Assembly (NCBI GenBank): GCA_964559135.1
Contig: CAZLGG010000017.1
Coordinates: forward strand, 1-50,712
DNA: 50,712 nt
Source: DRQF01 sp964559135
GTDB taxonomy: Bacteria > Planctomycetota > GCA-002687715 > DRQF01
Direction: 5' to 3'
In this document: positions 17,303-25,837 of the stretch, in pieces
Position numbering within the stretch: the first letter of the stretch is position 1
How the letters are laid out: each line of letters opens with the position of its first letter
The notes under the pieces: generated by a model
Told to the model about the DNA's origin: nothing
What the model saw: the letters and a program-made list of their open reading frames with translations, nothing else
Database searches by the model: none
Position numbers and translations under genes: made by a program

Positions 17303-18177
17303 GCCCCGTCACCTCGCCGCCGATTCCTGAACCCGAGGGACGCGAAACGACGAGCCGTCTCCGACACGGCCCGCTCGATGGGAATACGCTCGGTCGAGGA
17401 CCCGGTCCAGAATCCGTCGCAACTCGTGTGGTCGAGGATGAACTGAGCATCCTGGGGTGTCTCCATCGCGGCGCCGTGGGCCACGAGGAAGATGTCCTCC
17501 TTGAGCGCTCTGAGCTTTCGGATGACTTCTTCCGTCCGCTGCGCCGTCTCCTCGATCGTCTCACCGGAATCGAACCCGCGCTTCCCTCCCTTCGTCGTCC
17601 CCGCATGAAAGCAGAAGATGTCGGGCTGCGCCTCCTCGACCATGCGAAGGCTATCCTCCTCGTCGAAGGCCAAAGCGATGGTCACCATGTCCATCTCGCG
17701 ACCGAGTTTCATGAGCGCGATCTCCTCATCGAAGGTGATGCCGCTTTGGGTGAGAACCCGGTGGATCTGACTGTCCTTGTCGACGTAGCTGATGGACGGG
17801 CCGATGTTCGAGACCGATGGGATCCCGACGTCCAGGCAGCGTCGAAGAACCACGCGCATGTCCTTCAAAGGATCGTTCGCGTTCAGACAGGCGCAAACGA
17901 AGGCCTTTCCGCGCATCGCGGGCAGGATGTCCTCCTCCGTATAGCGCATGGTCTGCGCATTCGAGTCGAGGATCGGCCAAAGCATCGCCATCGTTCCCAT
18001 GCCGTTGCCTCTGAGGCGAGCTCCCGAAAACGTGTTGATGCAGTCCGCACCGGCCTCCTCCAAGAGCTGGGCCACGAGCCCCGAGCCCGCCGATGCGATG
18101 AAGATGGGCTTGCCTTCTCGCCGCTTGCGATCGAGCCTTTCCATGATCTCCTGGCGGGTGGTCCGGGGAGCGATCAT
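17299..18177 (-). CDS. PEP-hydrolase-like TIM-barrel protein (Tm-1 C-terminal domain family)
   Basis: A 292-residue TIM-barrel protein of the phosphoenolpyruvate-hydrolase-like family (IGPS-like barrel). Landmarks are KPIFIASAGSGLVAQLLEEAG (about 23-43), DCINTFSGARLRGNGMGTMA, PSVSNIGPSISYVDKDSQI, FCFHAGTTKGGKRGFDSGET, LVAHGAAMETPQDAQFIL and GFWTGSSTERIP. The ATG at 18177 has AGGAG 8 bases upstream and overlaps the ThuA stop by 4 bases. Its own stop overlaps the UPF0261 start. The family also forms the C-terminal part of tomato Tm-1. Reaction and substrate are unknown; the coupling to UPF0261 implies one complex. Confidence 0.9.
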   Translation of the reverse strand: MIAPRTTRQEIMERLDRKRREGKPIFIASAGSGLVAQLLEEAGADCINTFSGARLRGNGMGTMAMLWPILDSNAQTMRYTEEDILPAMRGKAFVCACLNANDPLKDMRVVLRRCLDVGIPSVSNIGPSISYVDKDSQIHRVLTQSGITFDEEIALMKLGREMDMVTIALAFDEEDSLRMVEEAQPDIFCFHAGTTKGGKRGFDSGETIEETAQRTEEVIRKLRALKEDIFLVAHGAAMETPQDAQFILDHTSCDGFWTGSSTERIPIERAVSETARRFASLGFRNRRRGDGA

Positions 18178-19151
18178 CGTTTGTCTCCTGCCGCGGTCCT
18201 GCGGGGAAAAACGCCAGATCGATAGACCTGGCCGAAGCCGGAATTCGGCGGGTCGTAGGGATTCACCGGGTCCGTGCGGCATCCGCCCTCGGGAATCCGA
18301 TCCTCTTGCCCCAAGGCCCAGAGGATGCCGTTCAGAGCCAGGCGACGCATCGAAGGGATCTTGAAATCATAGGGGTGGCCCAGCGTCGTGAAGAAAACTC
18401 GCGCCTGCCTACCGGCGCTCCCCGTGTAACTTTTCACCCAGGCCACCGGTGTTTCCCTGGGAAAACGGTCGAGCCTTTCCGCGTGGTTGGACCGGAGGGA
18501 CCACCCCAACACGAGCGGCCGGCTGTCTCCGGAAAGGCGATCGCCTCCACCCTGGACGTGATAGAGCCACGAGTAGGCCAGGAAAGAGTCGACGCCGCGC
18601 AGTATCGGATGGGAGCGTCCGTTCTCCAGCGGCGTCACCGCCGTGAGGCGCCCATGCCCATCCGCGAAGTGGCCGTGGTGGGTGATCCAGTGCTGACCGA
18701 ACACCTTCGTCGGCCACCGCTCATTCATCTGGGCTGCGCGAGGATGCCCCTTGGGATAACGGAAGGCATGGGTCGCCGTACGAAATCCCACCATGGGACG
18801 GCCCGATTCCGCGTAGTCGAGGATCTTCTTCAATTCGCGCTCGGGCAGGCGGCGGAATCGCGTGAAGAGCACCATGAGATCCGCATCCTTCAGCTCATCC
18901 AGGCCGTCGATGTGATCCAGGCGATTGGGATCGATCTCGCCTTCGTCCGTCAGGGCATAGGCGACAGGGCAACGAACATTGAAATCTCTCTCCAGGATGG
19001 CGGCCAGCATCGGCATCGATTCTTCCGACCGATACTCCTCGTCTCCTGTGACGAAGACGATCTTGGCGGAAGGCTTGGATTCCTGCCCGAACGCGAGGCC
19101 GCAAGACGCAAGCACGAGAAGCATGCAGAGGAGGGCGTGACGACGGCACAT
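18174..19151 (-). CDS. Secreted ThuA-like domain protein
   Basis: A 325-residue exported protein. The signal peptide is MCRRHALLCMLLVLASCGLAFGQ; it may be a plain signal or a weak lipobox. The ThuA (trehalose-utilisation, GATase-like) domain follows: KIVFVTGDEEYRSEESMPML, a variable YALTDEGE region, LKDADLMVLFTRFRRLPERE, GRPMVGFRTATHAFRYPKGH, FGQHWITHHG, SHPILRGVD and a C-terminal RVFFTTLGHPYDF. The ATG at 19151 is preceded by GGAGA. Planctomycete genomes carry many ThuA paralogues beside PVC-type dehydrogenases, and here it is divergent from one. It starts a three-gene unit with overlapping frames. The exact reaction is unknown; recently some ThuA proteins were linked to 3-keto-glycoside metabolism. 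Confidence 0.87.
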   Translation of the reverse strand: MCRRHALLCMLLVLASCGLAFGQESKPSAKIVFVTGDEEYRSEESMPMLAAILERDFNVRCPVAYALTDEGEIDPNRLDHIDGLDELKDADLMVLFTRFRRLPERELKKILDYAESGRPMVGFRTATHAFRYPKGHPRAAQMNERWPTKVFGQHWITHHGHFADGHGRLTAVTPLENGRSHPILRGVDSFLAYSWLYHVQGGGDRLSGDSRPLVLGWSLRSNHAERLDRFPRETPVAWVKSYTGSAGRQARVFFTTLGHPYDFKIPSMRRLALNGILWALGQEDRIPEGGCRTDPVNPYDPPNSGFGQVYRSGVFPRRTAAGDKR

Positions 19152-19177
19152 GGGCAATCTCTCCGGTGTTCCGGTCG

Positions 19178-19206
19178 AACCTACAGTCTGCCAACCAGGC
19201 GGTCAA
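19178..19206 (-). promoter_or_regulatory. Promoter candidate for the ThuA - TIM-barrel - UPF0261 unit
   Basis: On the minus strand, TTGACC (19206-19201) and TAGGTT (19183-19178) are 17 bases apart, about 27 bases upstream of the ThuA ATG. The -10 match is weak (3 of 6). The same 127-base divergent spacer must also hold the promoter of the redox megaprotein gene. Confidence 0.3.
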
Positions 19207-19278
19207 CGAAACGCCGCGATTCTGATAAAGTCACGGGCCAACCCTCCATCGTCGAAGTTCCAACGAGGTTCATTCCCG

Positions 19279-22200
19279 ATGCTTCGAGACGTCTCAGCCC
19301 GCACACTCGGTGTATTTCTCCCCTTCTTGGCCGCGATGATCATCAATGGATGCAATCGCGAGACTCGACCCGCGACGCCACCTCAGACGCCGCCCGTGAC
19401 ACCTCCTGAAACGGGGCCCGGCGAGCCCCCGCCGACAGCCTTTGATTTTCGAACGGGCGACCGCGTCGCCCTCGTCGGGGGAGGCCTCGCCGAACGCATG
19501 CAACATGCGGGGTGGCTGGAGTCCGCGATCCAGGTTCTCGCCCCGAAAAAGAGGCTGTCCTTCTACAACCTGGGGTTCAGCGCCGACGAGCTGACGATCC
19601 ATCAGCGTACGGCGGGTTTCGGCAGCCGGGACGACTACCTCCGCCGAACGGGGGCGACACTCGTTTTCGCCTTCTACGGATTCAACGAATCCTTTGGCGA
19701 CGTGGATGGGGAGGATGACTTCCGGACGAACCTCAGGAACTTCGTGGGGCACATCACATCGATGAAGGGCGGCGACGGGCAACCCATGAGGCTCGTGCTC
19801 TTTTCCCCCATCCCATATCAGGCGCCCCTCGACGGGAACCTTCCCGACGGGACGGCGATGAACGAGCGGCTGCAGCGCTACGCCCGCATCACCTCCGAAG
19901 TGGCGGAGGAATCCGGCACGCCTTTCGTGGACATTTTTCACCCCATGCAGACGATCTATCGGTTGGCATCAGGCCGCCTCACGATCAACGGCATCCATCT
20001 GAATGATTCCGGCCAGATCGATCTGGCCCGCGTCATCCTGAAGGAGTTGCTCGGCGTCCAGGGCCTCTTCCGCGATCAGAGAGATCTCATCGCCCGCGTC
20101 CGCAAGGCCGTCCTCGAAAAGAACGTCCTGTGGTTCAATCGCTACCGGGCGACGGACGGCTACAATGTCTATGGCGGAAGATCGAAGCTGAAGTACACGG
20201 ACGGCGTCAGCAACTTCGAGGTCCTCCAACGAGAGATGGCCATCCTCGATGCCCTCGTCGAGCGACACACCCTGCGCATCCACGCCCTCGCGGCCGGGGA
20301 GAAGAACCCGCCTCTCGACCTCGACGGCGTGCCGCAGCCCATCGTCGTGAAAACGAATCGGCCCGGTCCCCTCGAAGCAGGCGCCTACCCCTTCCTCTCG
20401 GGCGAGGAAGCCCTCTCGAGGATGACGACGGCGCCCGGCATGAAGGTGACTCTCTTCGCGGACGAGACCATGTTCCCGGATCTCGTCAATCCGGTGCAGA
20501 TGTCCTTCGATACGAAAGGTCGGCTCTGGGTGGCGGTCTGGCCCAGCTACCCCCACTGGAAGCCGGGCGACCCCATGGACGACAAGCTCCTCGTCCTCAC
20601 CGACGACGACGGCGACGGGAAAGCGGACCGTTGCGATGTATTCGCGGGCGAACTCCACAACCCCACGGGCTTCGAGTTCTGGAACGGCGGGGTCTTCGTC
20701 GCCAACGCTCCGGACCTCCTTTTTCTCGAGGACAGGGACAAGGACGGACGAGCCGATCGGCGCGAACGCGTCCTCCACGGCCTGAGTTCCGCGGACACGC
20801 ATCATTCCGCGAACAGCTTCGTTCTCGGGCCGGGCGGAGCCCTCTACTTCCAAGAGGGCGTGTTCCATCAAACCCAGATTGAAACCGTCTACGGACCCGT
20901 CCGCAACCACGACGCCTGCGTCTGGCGTTTCGATCCCCGTACATGGCGCGTCGAGCGTCACATCCCCTACGGCTTCGCGAACCCCCACGGGCACGTCTTC
21001 GATCGGTGGGGATCCGAGTTCGTCACGGACGGCACGGGCAACGTCAACTACTTTGCCTGGCCGTTTTCGGGACGCACGATTTTTCCGGACAAGCACAGGG
21101 GTTACTTCCCGTTCTTTCGGCAGCGAAGCCGTCCGGCCGCCGCCACGGAAATCCTCTCCAGCGAAGCCTTTCCCGAAGAGAATCAGGGTAACTACCTCAT
21201 CGCCAACGTGATCGGTTTCCAGGGGATCTTCCAGTACCACATCCAAGACGACGGCTCCGGGTTCTCCGCCAAGGAGGTGGAGCCCATCGTGAGCAGTACA
21301 GACCCGAACTTTCGACCGGTCGATATCGAGATGGGCCCGGACGGCGCCATCTATTTCCTCGACTGGCAGAACCCGCTCATCGGTCACATGCAGCATCACC
21401 TGCGCGACCCCAGCCGCGACCGTACCCACGGACGGGTTTACCGGGTGAGTTATGGAGACGAGCGCGTCGAGGGCAAGGCCGACTTGGCCTCGCTGGCCAC
21501 CCCCGTACTCGTGACGTTCCTGGGCGATCCCGACGACCGGGTCCGGTATCGCACGCGGATCGCCCTCGGCGAGCGGCCGACCGACGAAGTTCTCCGCGAG
21601 GCGGTCCGGTGGTTCGAGGGGATCGCGCCGGAGTCCCCCGCTCGCCCTCATGCCCTTCTCGAACTCCTTTGGCTCCACCAGCAACACGCCGTCGCCGACA
21701 TGGGCCTTCTCGAGGCTGCACTCCAAGAGCCGGAGCCCCGTGTGCGCGCCGCGGCCCTCCGCGTGTTGGCGGAGATGAGGCACCGTTGGACGAAGAGCCC
21801 TCTCCCCCTGCTCGCCCGTGCGGCGGACGATCCCTCTCCCCGCGTCAGGTTGGCCGCCGCGGTGGCCTGCAGTTTCTTCGACGACTTCTCCGCGGTGAAG
21901 ACGCTGCTCGCGATCCGCAAGATGCCGACGGACCGTTTCCTCGACTACGCCCTCGCCGAGAGCTTTCGCACCCTGGAGGGCGTCTGGAAAGCAGCCCTCC
22001 GTACCGACTCCGAGGGCGCGCGATCCTTGACGCCGAAAGAGAGAACGTTTCTCATCGAACAGCTCTCGACGCGGGAGCTGCGGGAACTCCCCCCGGGTCC
22101 GGCGGTGTGGCAAGCCCTCCTCATCCGCCACGACACGGACGTGGAGAGTCGGCGCGCCGCAGCCGTCGCGCTGGCGCGCGATGCGAAGATGGACGTCGTC

Positions 22201-24240
22201 TCCTTCTTGGCAAAGACAATGCGCACGCTGGAGGAGCGCGAGGGCCCCCATGGGGAACACGTCCTCTCCGCTCTCGCGCGCCTCATCGCCGAAGACGTCG
22301 ACACGGCAGCCGCGGGCGAGGCTCTCTGGGGGCTCGGGGAGAAGGCCTCGACGCCCGTTCTCGAGCGCGTGGCCTTACGGGCCGCGTTCACGGCCGATCC
22401 CGACCCGTCCCGTTTGAAAGCCTTCGCGGCCCGATCGGCGGAAAGTCGGCTGGCCGCCCTCGACGCTCTCGCCACGCTCCGCGACGAGGCGGCGCCCGAG
22501 TCGCTTTTTCCCTGGGTCGCCGAGCTGACCAGAGCGAAGTCCAAGGGGTCGTCGCCACGGAGACGTGGGCTTTCCTATGCGTTCTATCGGGGAAGACCCA
22601 AGAACGCGCGCATCGAGACGTTTCGCGCTCTCCTTCCGCTGCAACGCGGCCACGCTCCCAGCCTGGATCTCGATGCGGCCTCGCTGCCGTTCCGTGACGA
22701 ATTCGGCTTGCTCTTCGAGGGGGAGGTGTCCATTCCGATCCGGGGAGAATACGTCTTTTACACGGATTCGGACGACGGTTCCCGGCTCTACATCGACGGC
22801 GCCGAGATCGTCAACAACGATGGCGACCATGGCATGCGGGAGCGCGGGGGCACCGTGCAACTCGAGAAAGGGCGCCACCGTTTCGCGTTGACCTACTTCG
22901 ATGCCGGTGGGGATGATGGTCTCATCGTCTCGTGGGAAGGGCCGGGTCTTCCCAAAGAACGCATCCCGACCGACCGCTTCACGGCATCGATGCATGACGA
23001 GCTTCGCGCCGCGGCCCTGCGCGCCTTGGGACGGATTCCCGGGCACTTCGACGTCAAGGCGGAGTTGGTGGAGACCTTGCTCCGCGAGGGACAATGCGTC
23101 GACGAGGCCATCGGACTGGTGCCCGACGGTCCCTTGGATGAGGTGAGCGATGAGTCTCTGCGTCGGATGCTGGATGCCGTCACAGCCTACTTGGAGGGAC
23201 TTCCAAAGGCTCTCCGCACTCGTCCCCGTACCCTGACGGCCCTCGCAACCGGCCGCCGAATCGCCAGATCGCTTCCTCCCGGTGAATCCCGAGCTGCGCT
23301 TCGGAGCCTGGAGGGTTTGGGCGGCACCGTCATCCTCATGACGACGCTTCCCCACGAGATGCGCTACGACCGGAAGGAGATCTGGGTACGTGCCGGAGAA
23401 CCCGTGTCGATCGTTTTCCGCAACAACGACGTCATGCCTCACAACCTCGTCATCGGCACGCCGGGGAGTTGGGAGAAGATCGGGCGCGCCGGGGAAGGCC
23501 TGAAGGATACGGGCGACGGCCGCCAAAACTACGTGCCGCGACTGGACGAGGTCATGTGGCACACGGATCTTCTCCTGCCCGGGAAGACCGCCCGACTCGA
23601 TTTCATCGCCCCGCAGAGAAAGGCCGATCACCCGTATCTCTGCACGTTCCCCGGACATTGGCGCGTCATGAACGGCGTGATGCACGTCGTCGACCGTTTG
23701 CCCCCGGGGGCGAACGCTGCCCCCGCCAACAGGGCCGAGATCGAATCTCCGCAACGAGCGTTCGTGAAGATGTGGAAGCTCGCCGATTTCGGGACGGCTT
23801 TCGCGAAGGGGTGGTTGGCCGAGCGGGATGCGAAACGGGGTCGCCGCCTGTTCACGGAGGCGGGATGCATTCGCTGTCACAAATTCGGGGACCTAGGCCC
23901 CGACAACCCCGTGGACATCTCACGCGTCGCCACGAAATACCAGGGTCTGGAACTCCTCCGCCAGGTGCTCGAACCCTCGGCCCACCTGTTGGAAGGCTTC
24001 GAGAACCATTTCTTCACGACGAAAGAGGGCGAAAGCATCATGGGGCGCATCGTCCACGAGGACAACGAGAAGATCGTCGTCAATCCCAACCTGCAAGAAC
24101 CGGAGAATCTCAGAACGCTGACCAAGGCGTCGATCGCGACGCGCAAGCGTCTCGTTCTCTCCCCCATGCCGACGGGACTCCTCGTCACCCTTTCCCGCGA
24201 CGAGATCCTCGACCTGATCGCGTTCCTCGAGAATCGATGA
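19279..24240 (+). CDS. PVC-type redox megaprotein: SGNH-like, beta-propeller dehydrogenase, HEAT, PA14, cupredoxin, cytochrome c
   Basis: A 1,653-residue exported lipoprotein (lipobox INGC near residue 25, then a Pro/Thr-rich linker). An SGNH-hydrolase-like domain (about 55-285) has lost the usual GDS nucleophile block (GGG in its place) and the DxxH pair (NGIH), so it is probably inactive. A PVC-type membrane-bound dehydrogenase propeller spans about 380-728, with DDDGDGKADR and DRDKDGRADR calcium-type loops. HEAT-like helices follow (735-1090). A PA14-like carbohydrate-binding domain (about 1097-1227) contains YVFYTDSDDGSRLYIDG. A cupredoxin domain (1352-1472) has type-1 copper ligands His1388, Cys1455, His1460 and Met1464. 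The C-terminal cytochrome c has CIRCH at 1530-1534. The ATG at 19279 follows GAGG. Electrons would pass from substrate to copper to heme within one chain; this is inference. Confidence 0.9.
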   Translation: MLRDVSARTLGVFLPFLAAMIINGCNRETRPATPPQTPPVTPPETGPGEPPPTAFDFRTGDRVALVGGGLAERMQHAGWLESAIQVLAPKKRLSFYNLGFSADELTIHQRTAGFGSRDDYLRRTGATLVFAFYGFNESFGDVDGEDDFRTNLRNFVGHITSMKGGDGQPMRLVLFSPIPYQAPLDGNLPDGTAMNERLQRYARITSEVAEESGTPFVDIFHPMQTIYRLASGRLTINGIHLNDSGQIDLARVILKELLGVQGLFRDQRDLIARVRKAVLEKNVLWFNRYRATDGYNVYGGRSKLKYTDGVSNFEVLQREMAILDALVERHTLRIHALAAGEKNPPLDLDGVPQPIVVKTNRPGPLEAGAYPFLSGEEALSRMTTAPGMKVTLFADETMFPDLVNPVQMSFDTKGRLWVAVWPSYPHWKPGDPMDDKLLVLTDDDGDGKADRCDVFAGELHNPTGFEFWNGGVFVANAPDLLFLEDRDKDGRADRRERVLHGLSSADTHHSANSFVLGPGGALYFQEGVFHQTQIETVYGPVRNHDACVWRFDPRTWRVERHIPYGFANPHGHVFDRWGSEFVTDGTGNVNYFAWPFSGRTIFPDKHRGYFPFFRQRSRPAAATEILSSEAFPEENQGNYLIANVIGFQGIFQYHIQDDGSGFSAKEVEPIVSSTDPNFRPVDIEMGPDGAIYFLDWQNPLIGHMQHHLRDPSRDRTHGRVYRVSYGDERVEGKADLASLATPVLVTFLGDPDDRVRYRTRIALGERPTDEVLREAVRWFEGIAPESPARPHALLELLWLHQQHAVADMGLLEAALQEPEPRVRAAALRVLAEMRHRWTKSPLPLLARAADDPSPRVRLAAAVACSFFDDFSAVKTLLAIRKMPTDRFLDYALAESFRTLEGVWKAALRTDSEGARSLTPKERTFLIEQLSTRELRELPPGPAVWQALLIRHDTDVESRRAAAVALARDAKMDVVSFLAKTMRTLEEREGPHGEHVLSALARLIAEDVDTAAAGEALWGLGEKASTPVLERVALRAAFTADPDPSRLKAFAARSAESRLAALDALATLRDEAAPESLFPWVAELTRAKSKGSSPRRRGLSYAFYRGRPKNARIETFRALLPLQRGHAPSLDLDAASLPFRDEFGLLFEGEVSIPIRGEYVFYTDSDDGSRLYIDGAEIVNNDGDHGMRERGGTVQLEKGRHRFALTYFDAGGDDGLIVSWEGPGLPKERIPTDRFTASMHDELRAAALRALGRIPGHFDVKAELVETLLREGQCVDEAIGLVPDGPLDEVSDESLRRMLDAVTAYLEGLPKALRTRPRTLTALATGRRIARSLPPGESRAALRSLEGLGGTVILMTTLPHEMRYDRKEIWVRAGEPVSIVFRNNDVMPHNLVIGTPGSWEKIGRAGEGLKDTGDGRQNYVPRLDEVMWHTDLLLPGKTARLDFIAPQRKADHPYLCTFPGHWRVMNGVMHVVDRLPPGANAAPANRAEIESPQRAFVKMWKLADFGTAFAKGWLAERDAKRGRRLFTEAGCIRCHKFGDLGPDNPVDISRVATKYQGLELLRQVLEPSAHLLEGFENHFFTTKEGESIMGRIVHEDNEKIVVNPNLQEPENLRTLTKASIATRKRLVLSPMPTGLLVTLSRDEILDLIAFLENR

Positions 24241-24419
24241 GAAGAAACGGACGGTCCCCATGATGAGCGGGTCCGCGGTGGGTCGGTGCACCTTCTCGAA
24301 ATCGATGCAGTCTTGAGAAACGTCGACCCGTCAACCCGGGGCTTGTAGGCATCTGAGATCACCAGAGGTTCGGCTCCATCCATGGCACCAAAGTCTCACG
24401 ACTCCACCTCATGGCAAGC

Positions 24420-25052
24420 TCAATTCCCATCGGGACACTTTGCAGTTCGCCGGACGGCCGCGATCTGGGGGTCGTGGAATCTCGGCAGGAGAAGAAGGGA
24501 GGCCGTGGCACCCGCGAGAGCGAGCGCCATGTCCGACTGGGTGTCCCAAACGTAGCCCTGGGTTCCCAGGAACGCCTCGGCATCGGTTCCGCTCAGGATC
24601 GCCACGAGCCACTCGAGAAGTTCATACAGGGCGCTGATCGCCAAGCAGAGCGCGACGACAAGCACGTTGCGCCAAGCGTGCCCGTTGACGACATCGAGGC
24701 GAATGAAGATCTCACGGGCGATGAGGGCGGGCACGAACCCCTGGGCGAAATGTCCCAGTTTGTCGAAGTTGTTCCGACTCCATCCCATCCACTCGGAGAG
24801 ACGGTCGAAGAGGGGCACTTCCGCATAGGTGTAGTGTCCGCCCACCATCAGAATGATCGCGTGGAGGAGGATCAGCGTGTACGCCAACGTCGTGAGGGGA
24901 AAGCGACGGAACGTGAGCCCCAGGACGGAAACGGCAAGAAGGGCCGGCGCCACCTCCAACCACCACGTGAAGCGGTCCCGCGGAGCGATCCCCGACCAGA
25001 CCAACACGCAGAGGAAGACGATGCCATAGAGCACGAGGATTCGCCTCTTCAC
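24420..25052 (-). CDS. DUF2238/YjdF-type inner-membrane protein
   Basis: A 210-residue membrane protein with about six helices. It carries the DUF2238 signature: GGHYTYAEVPLFDRLSEW, RNNFDKLGHFAQGFVPALIARE, ALYELLEWLVAI and YVWDTQSDMALALAGA. The function of the family is unknown. Its start at 25052 overlaps the stop of the methyltransferase (ATGA), and that gene in turn overlaps the dienelactone hydrolase, giving one three-gene unit. The 179 bases between its stop and that of the redox megaprotein hold nothing I can recognise and no clear terminator. Confidence 0.88.
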   Translation of the reverse strand: MKRRILVLYGIVFLCVLVWSGIAPRDRFTWWLEVAPALLAVSVLGLTFRRFPLTTLAYTLILLHAIILMVGGHYTYAEVPLFDRLSEWMGWSRNNFDKLGHFAQGFVPALIAREIFIRLDVVNGHAWRNVLVVALCLAISALYELLEWLVAILSGTDAEAFLGTQGYVWDTQSDMALALAGATASLLLLPRFHDPQIAAVRRTAKCPDGN

Positions 25053-25837
25053 GACTTGACGGCTCGCGTCGCCAGGAACGTCGCCGCGAAGTCATCGATG
25101 GGATGCTTCGCTCCGCGGTCCTCATAAAAGCCCGTGATCTGAAAACCCACATCCAACTGCCCGGCGATCTGATCCTCGAGGGTGTGTCCGAACTCCAGGG
25201 GTTCACCCCGCTCCAGTCGCTCCGCTTGCTCCTCGTCCGAGCGCGCAAGCAGATCGGAGTAGGGCAGCGCGTGACGAATCACGAGATTTTGACCGGGCGC
25301 GACGTCCTCGTCGATGAGGAATAAAAGGGGATTGGCGAAACCCGCCAGCAGAGTCCCGCCTTGCCGCAGGACGCGATAGCACTCCGCCCAAACCGGCCGA
25401 CAGTCCTCGACGAATAGATTGGAAACAGGGTGGAACACGAGGTCGAAGCTCTCATCGGCGATATCGACGAGGTCATCCATCGGACCCTCGATGAGTTCGA
25501 TACCCAACCCGTCGCGCTCCGCGACGAAAGCATCTTGGGCAAGTTGAGCGGGTGTGACATCGACAACGGAAACGCGCGCGCCGGCGGCTGCCAGAATCGG
25601 CGCCTGTTGCCCACCGCCGCTGGCGAGAGCAAGGACGCGCTTTCCGGCGAGCTCGCCGAACCACGCTCTTGGAACGGGACGAAGGGGAGTCAGGACGACG
25701 GTCCATTGACCCCGCCTGGCCGCGGCGATCTCCTCGCTGGACACGGGAAGCGTCCACACGTCTCCTTCCCGAACACGCTGCGTCCAGGCCCTGCGATTGA
25801 ACTCCTCGACGGAAAGAGGAAGGCCCTCGGGGTTCAT
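25049..25837 (-). CDS. Class I SAM-dependent methyltransferase (Methyltransf_11-like)
   Basis: A 262-residue methyltransferase. The SAM-binding motif I is KRVLALASGGGQQAPILAAA (about residues 66-85; Gly-rich, ending the first strand). The acidic residue of motif II is in VSVVDVTPAQLAQDAF, motif III in IEGPMDDLVDIADESFDLVF, and YRVLRQGGTLLAGFANP matches the post-motif region. A short N-terminal stretch (FNRRAWTQRV) resembles related methyltransferases. The substrate is not evident. Both ends overlap neighbours by 4 bases (25834-25837 with the dienelactone hydrolase, 25049-25052 with the DUF2238 gene). Confidence 0.87.
   Translation of the reverse strand: MNPEGLPLSVEEFNRRAWTQRVREGDVWTLPVSSEEIAAARRGQWTVVLTPLRPVPRAWFGELAGKRVLALASGGGQQAPILAAAGARVSVVDVTPAQLAQDAFVAERDGLGIELIEGPMDDLVDIADESFDLVFHPVSNLFVEDCRPVWAECYRVLRQGGTLLAGFANPLLFLIDEDVAPGQNLVIRHALPYSDLLARSDEEQAERLERGEPLEFGHTLEDQIAGQLDVGFQITGFYEDRGAKHPIDDFAATFLATRAVKS

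Noticed and set aside
19969..22260. A 763-codon open minus-strand frame opposite the redox megaprotein
   Set aside because: Same reason: high-GC antisense frame with no domain, while the plus strand shows clear propeller and HEAT features.
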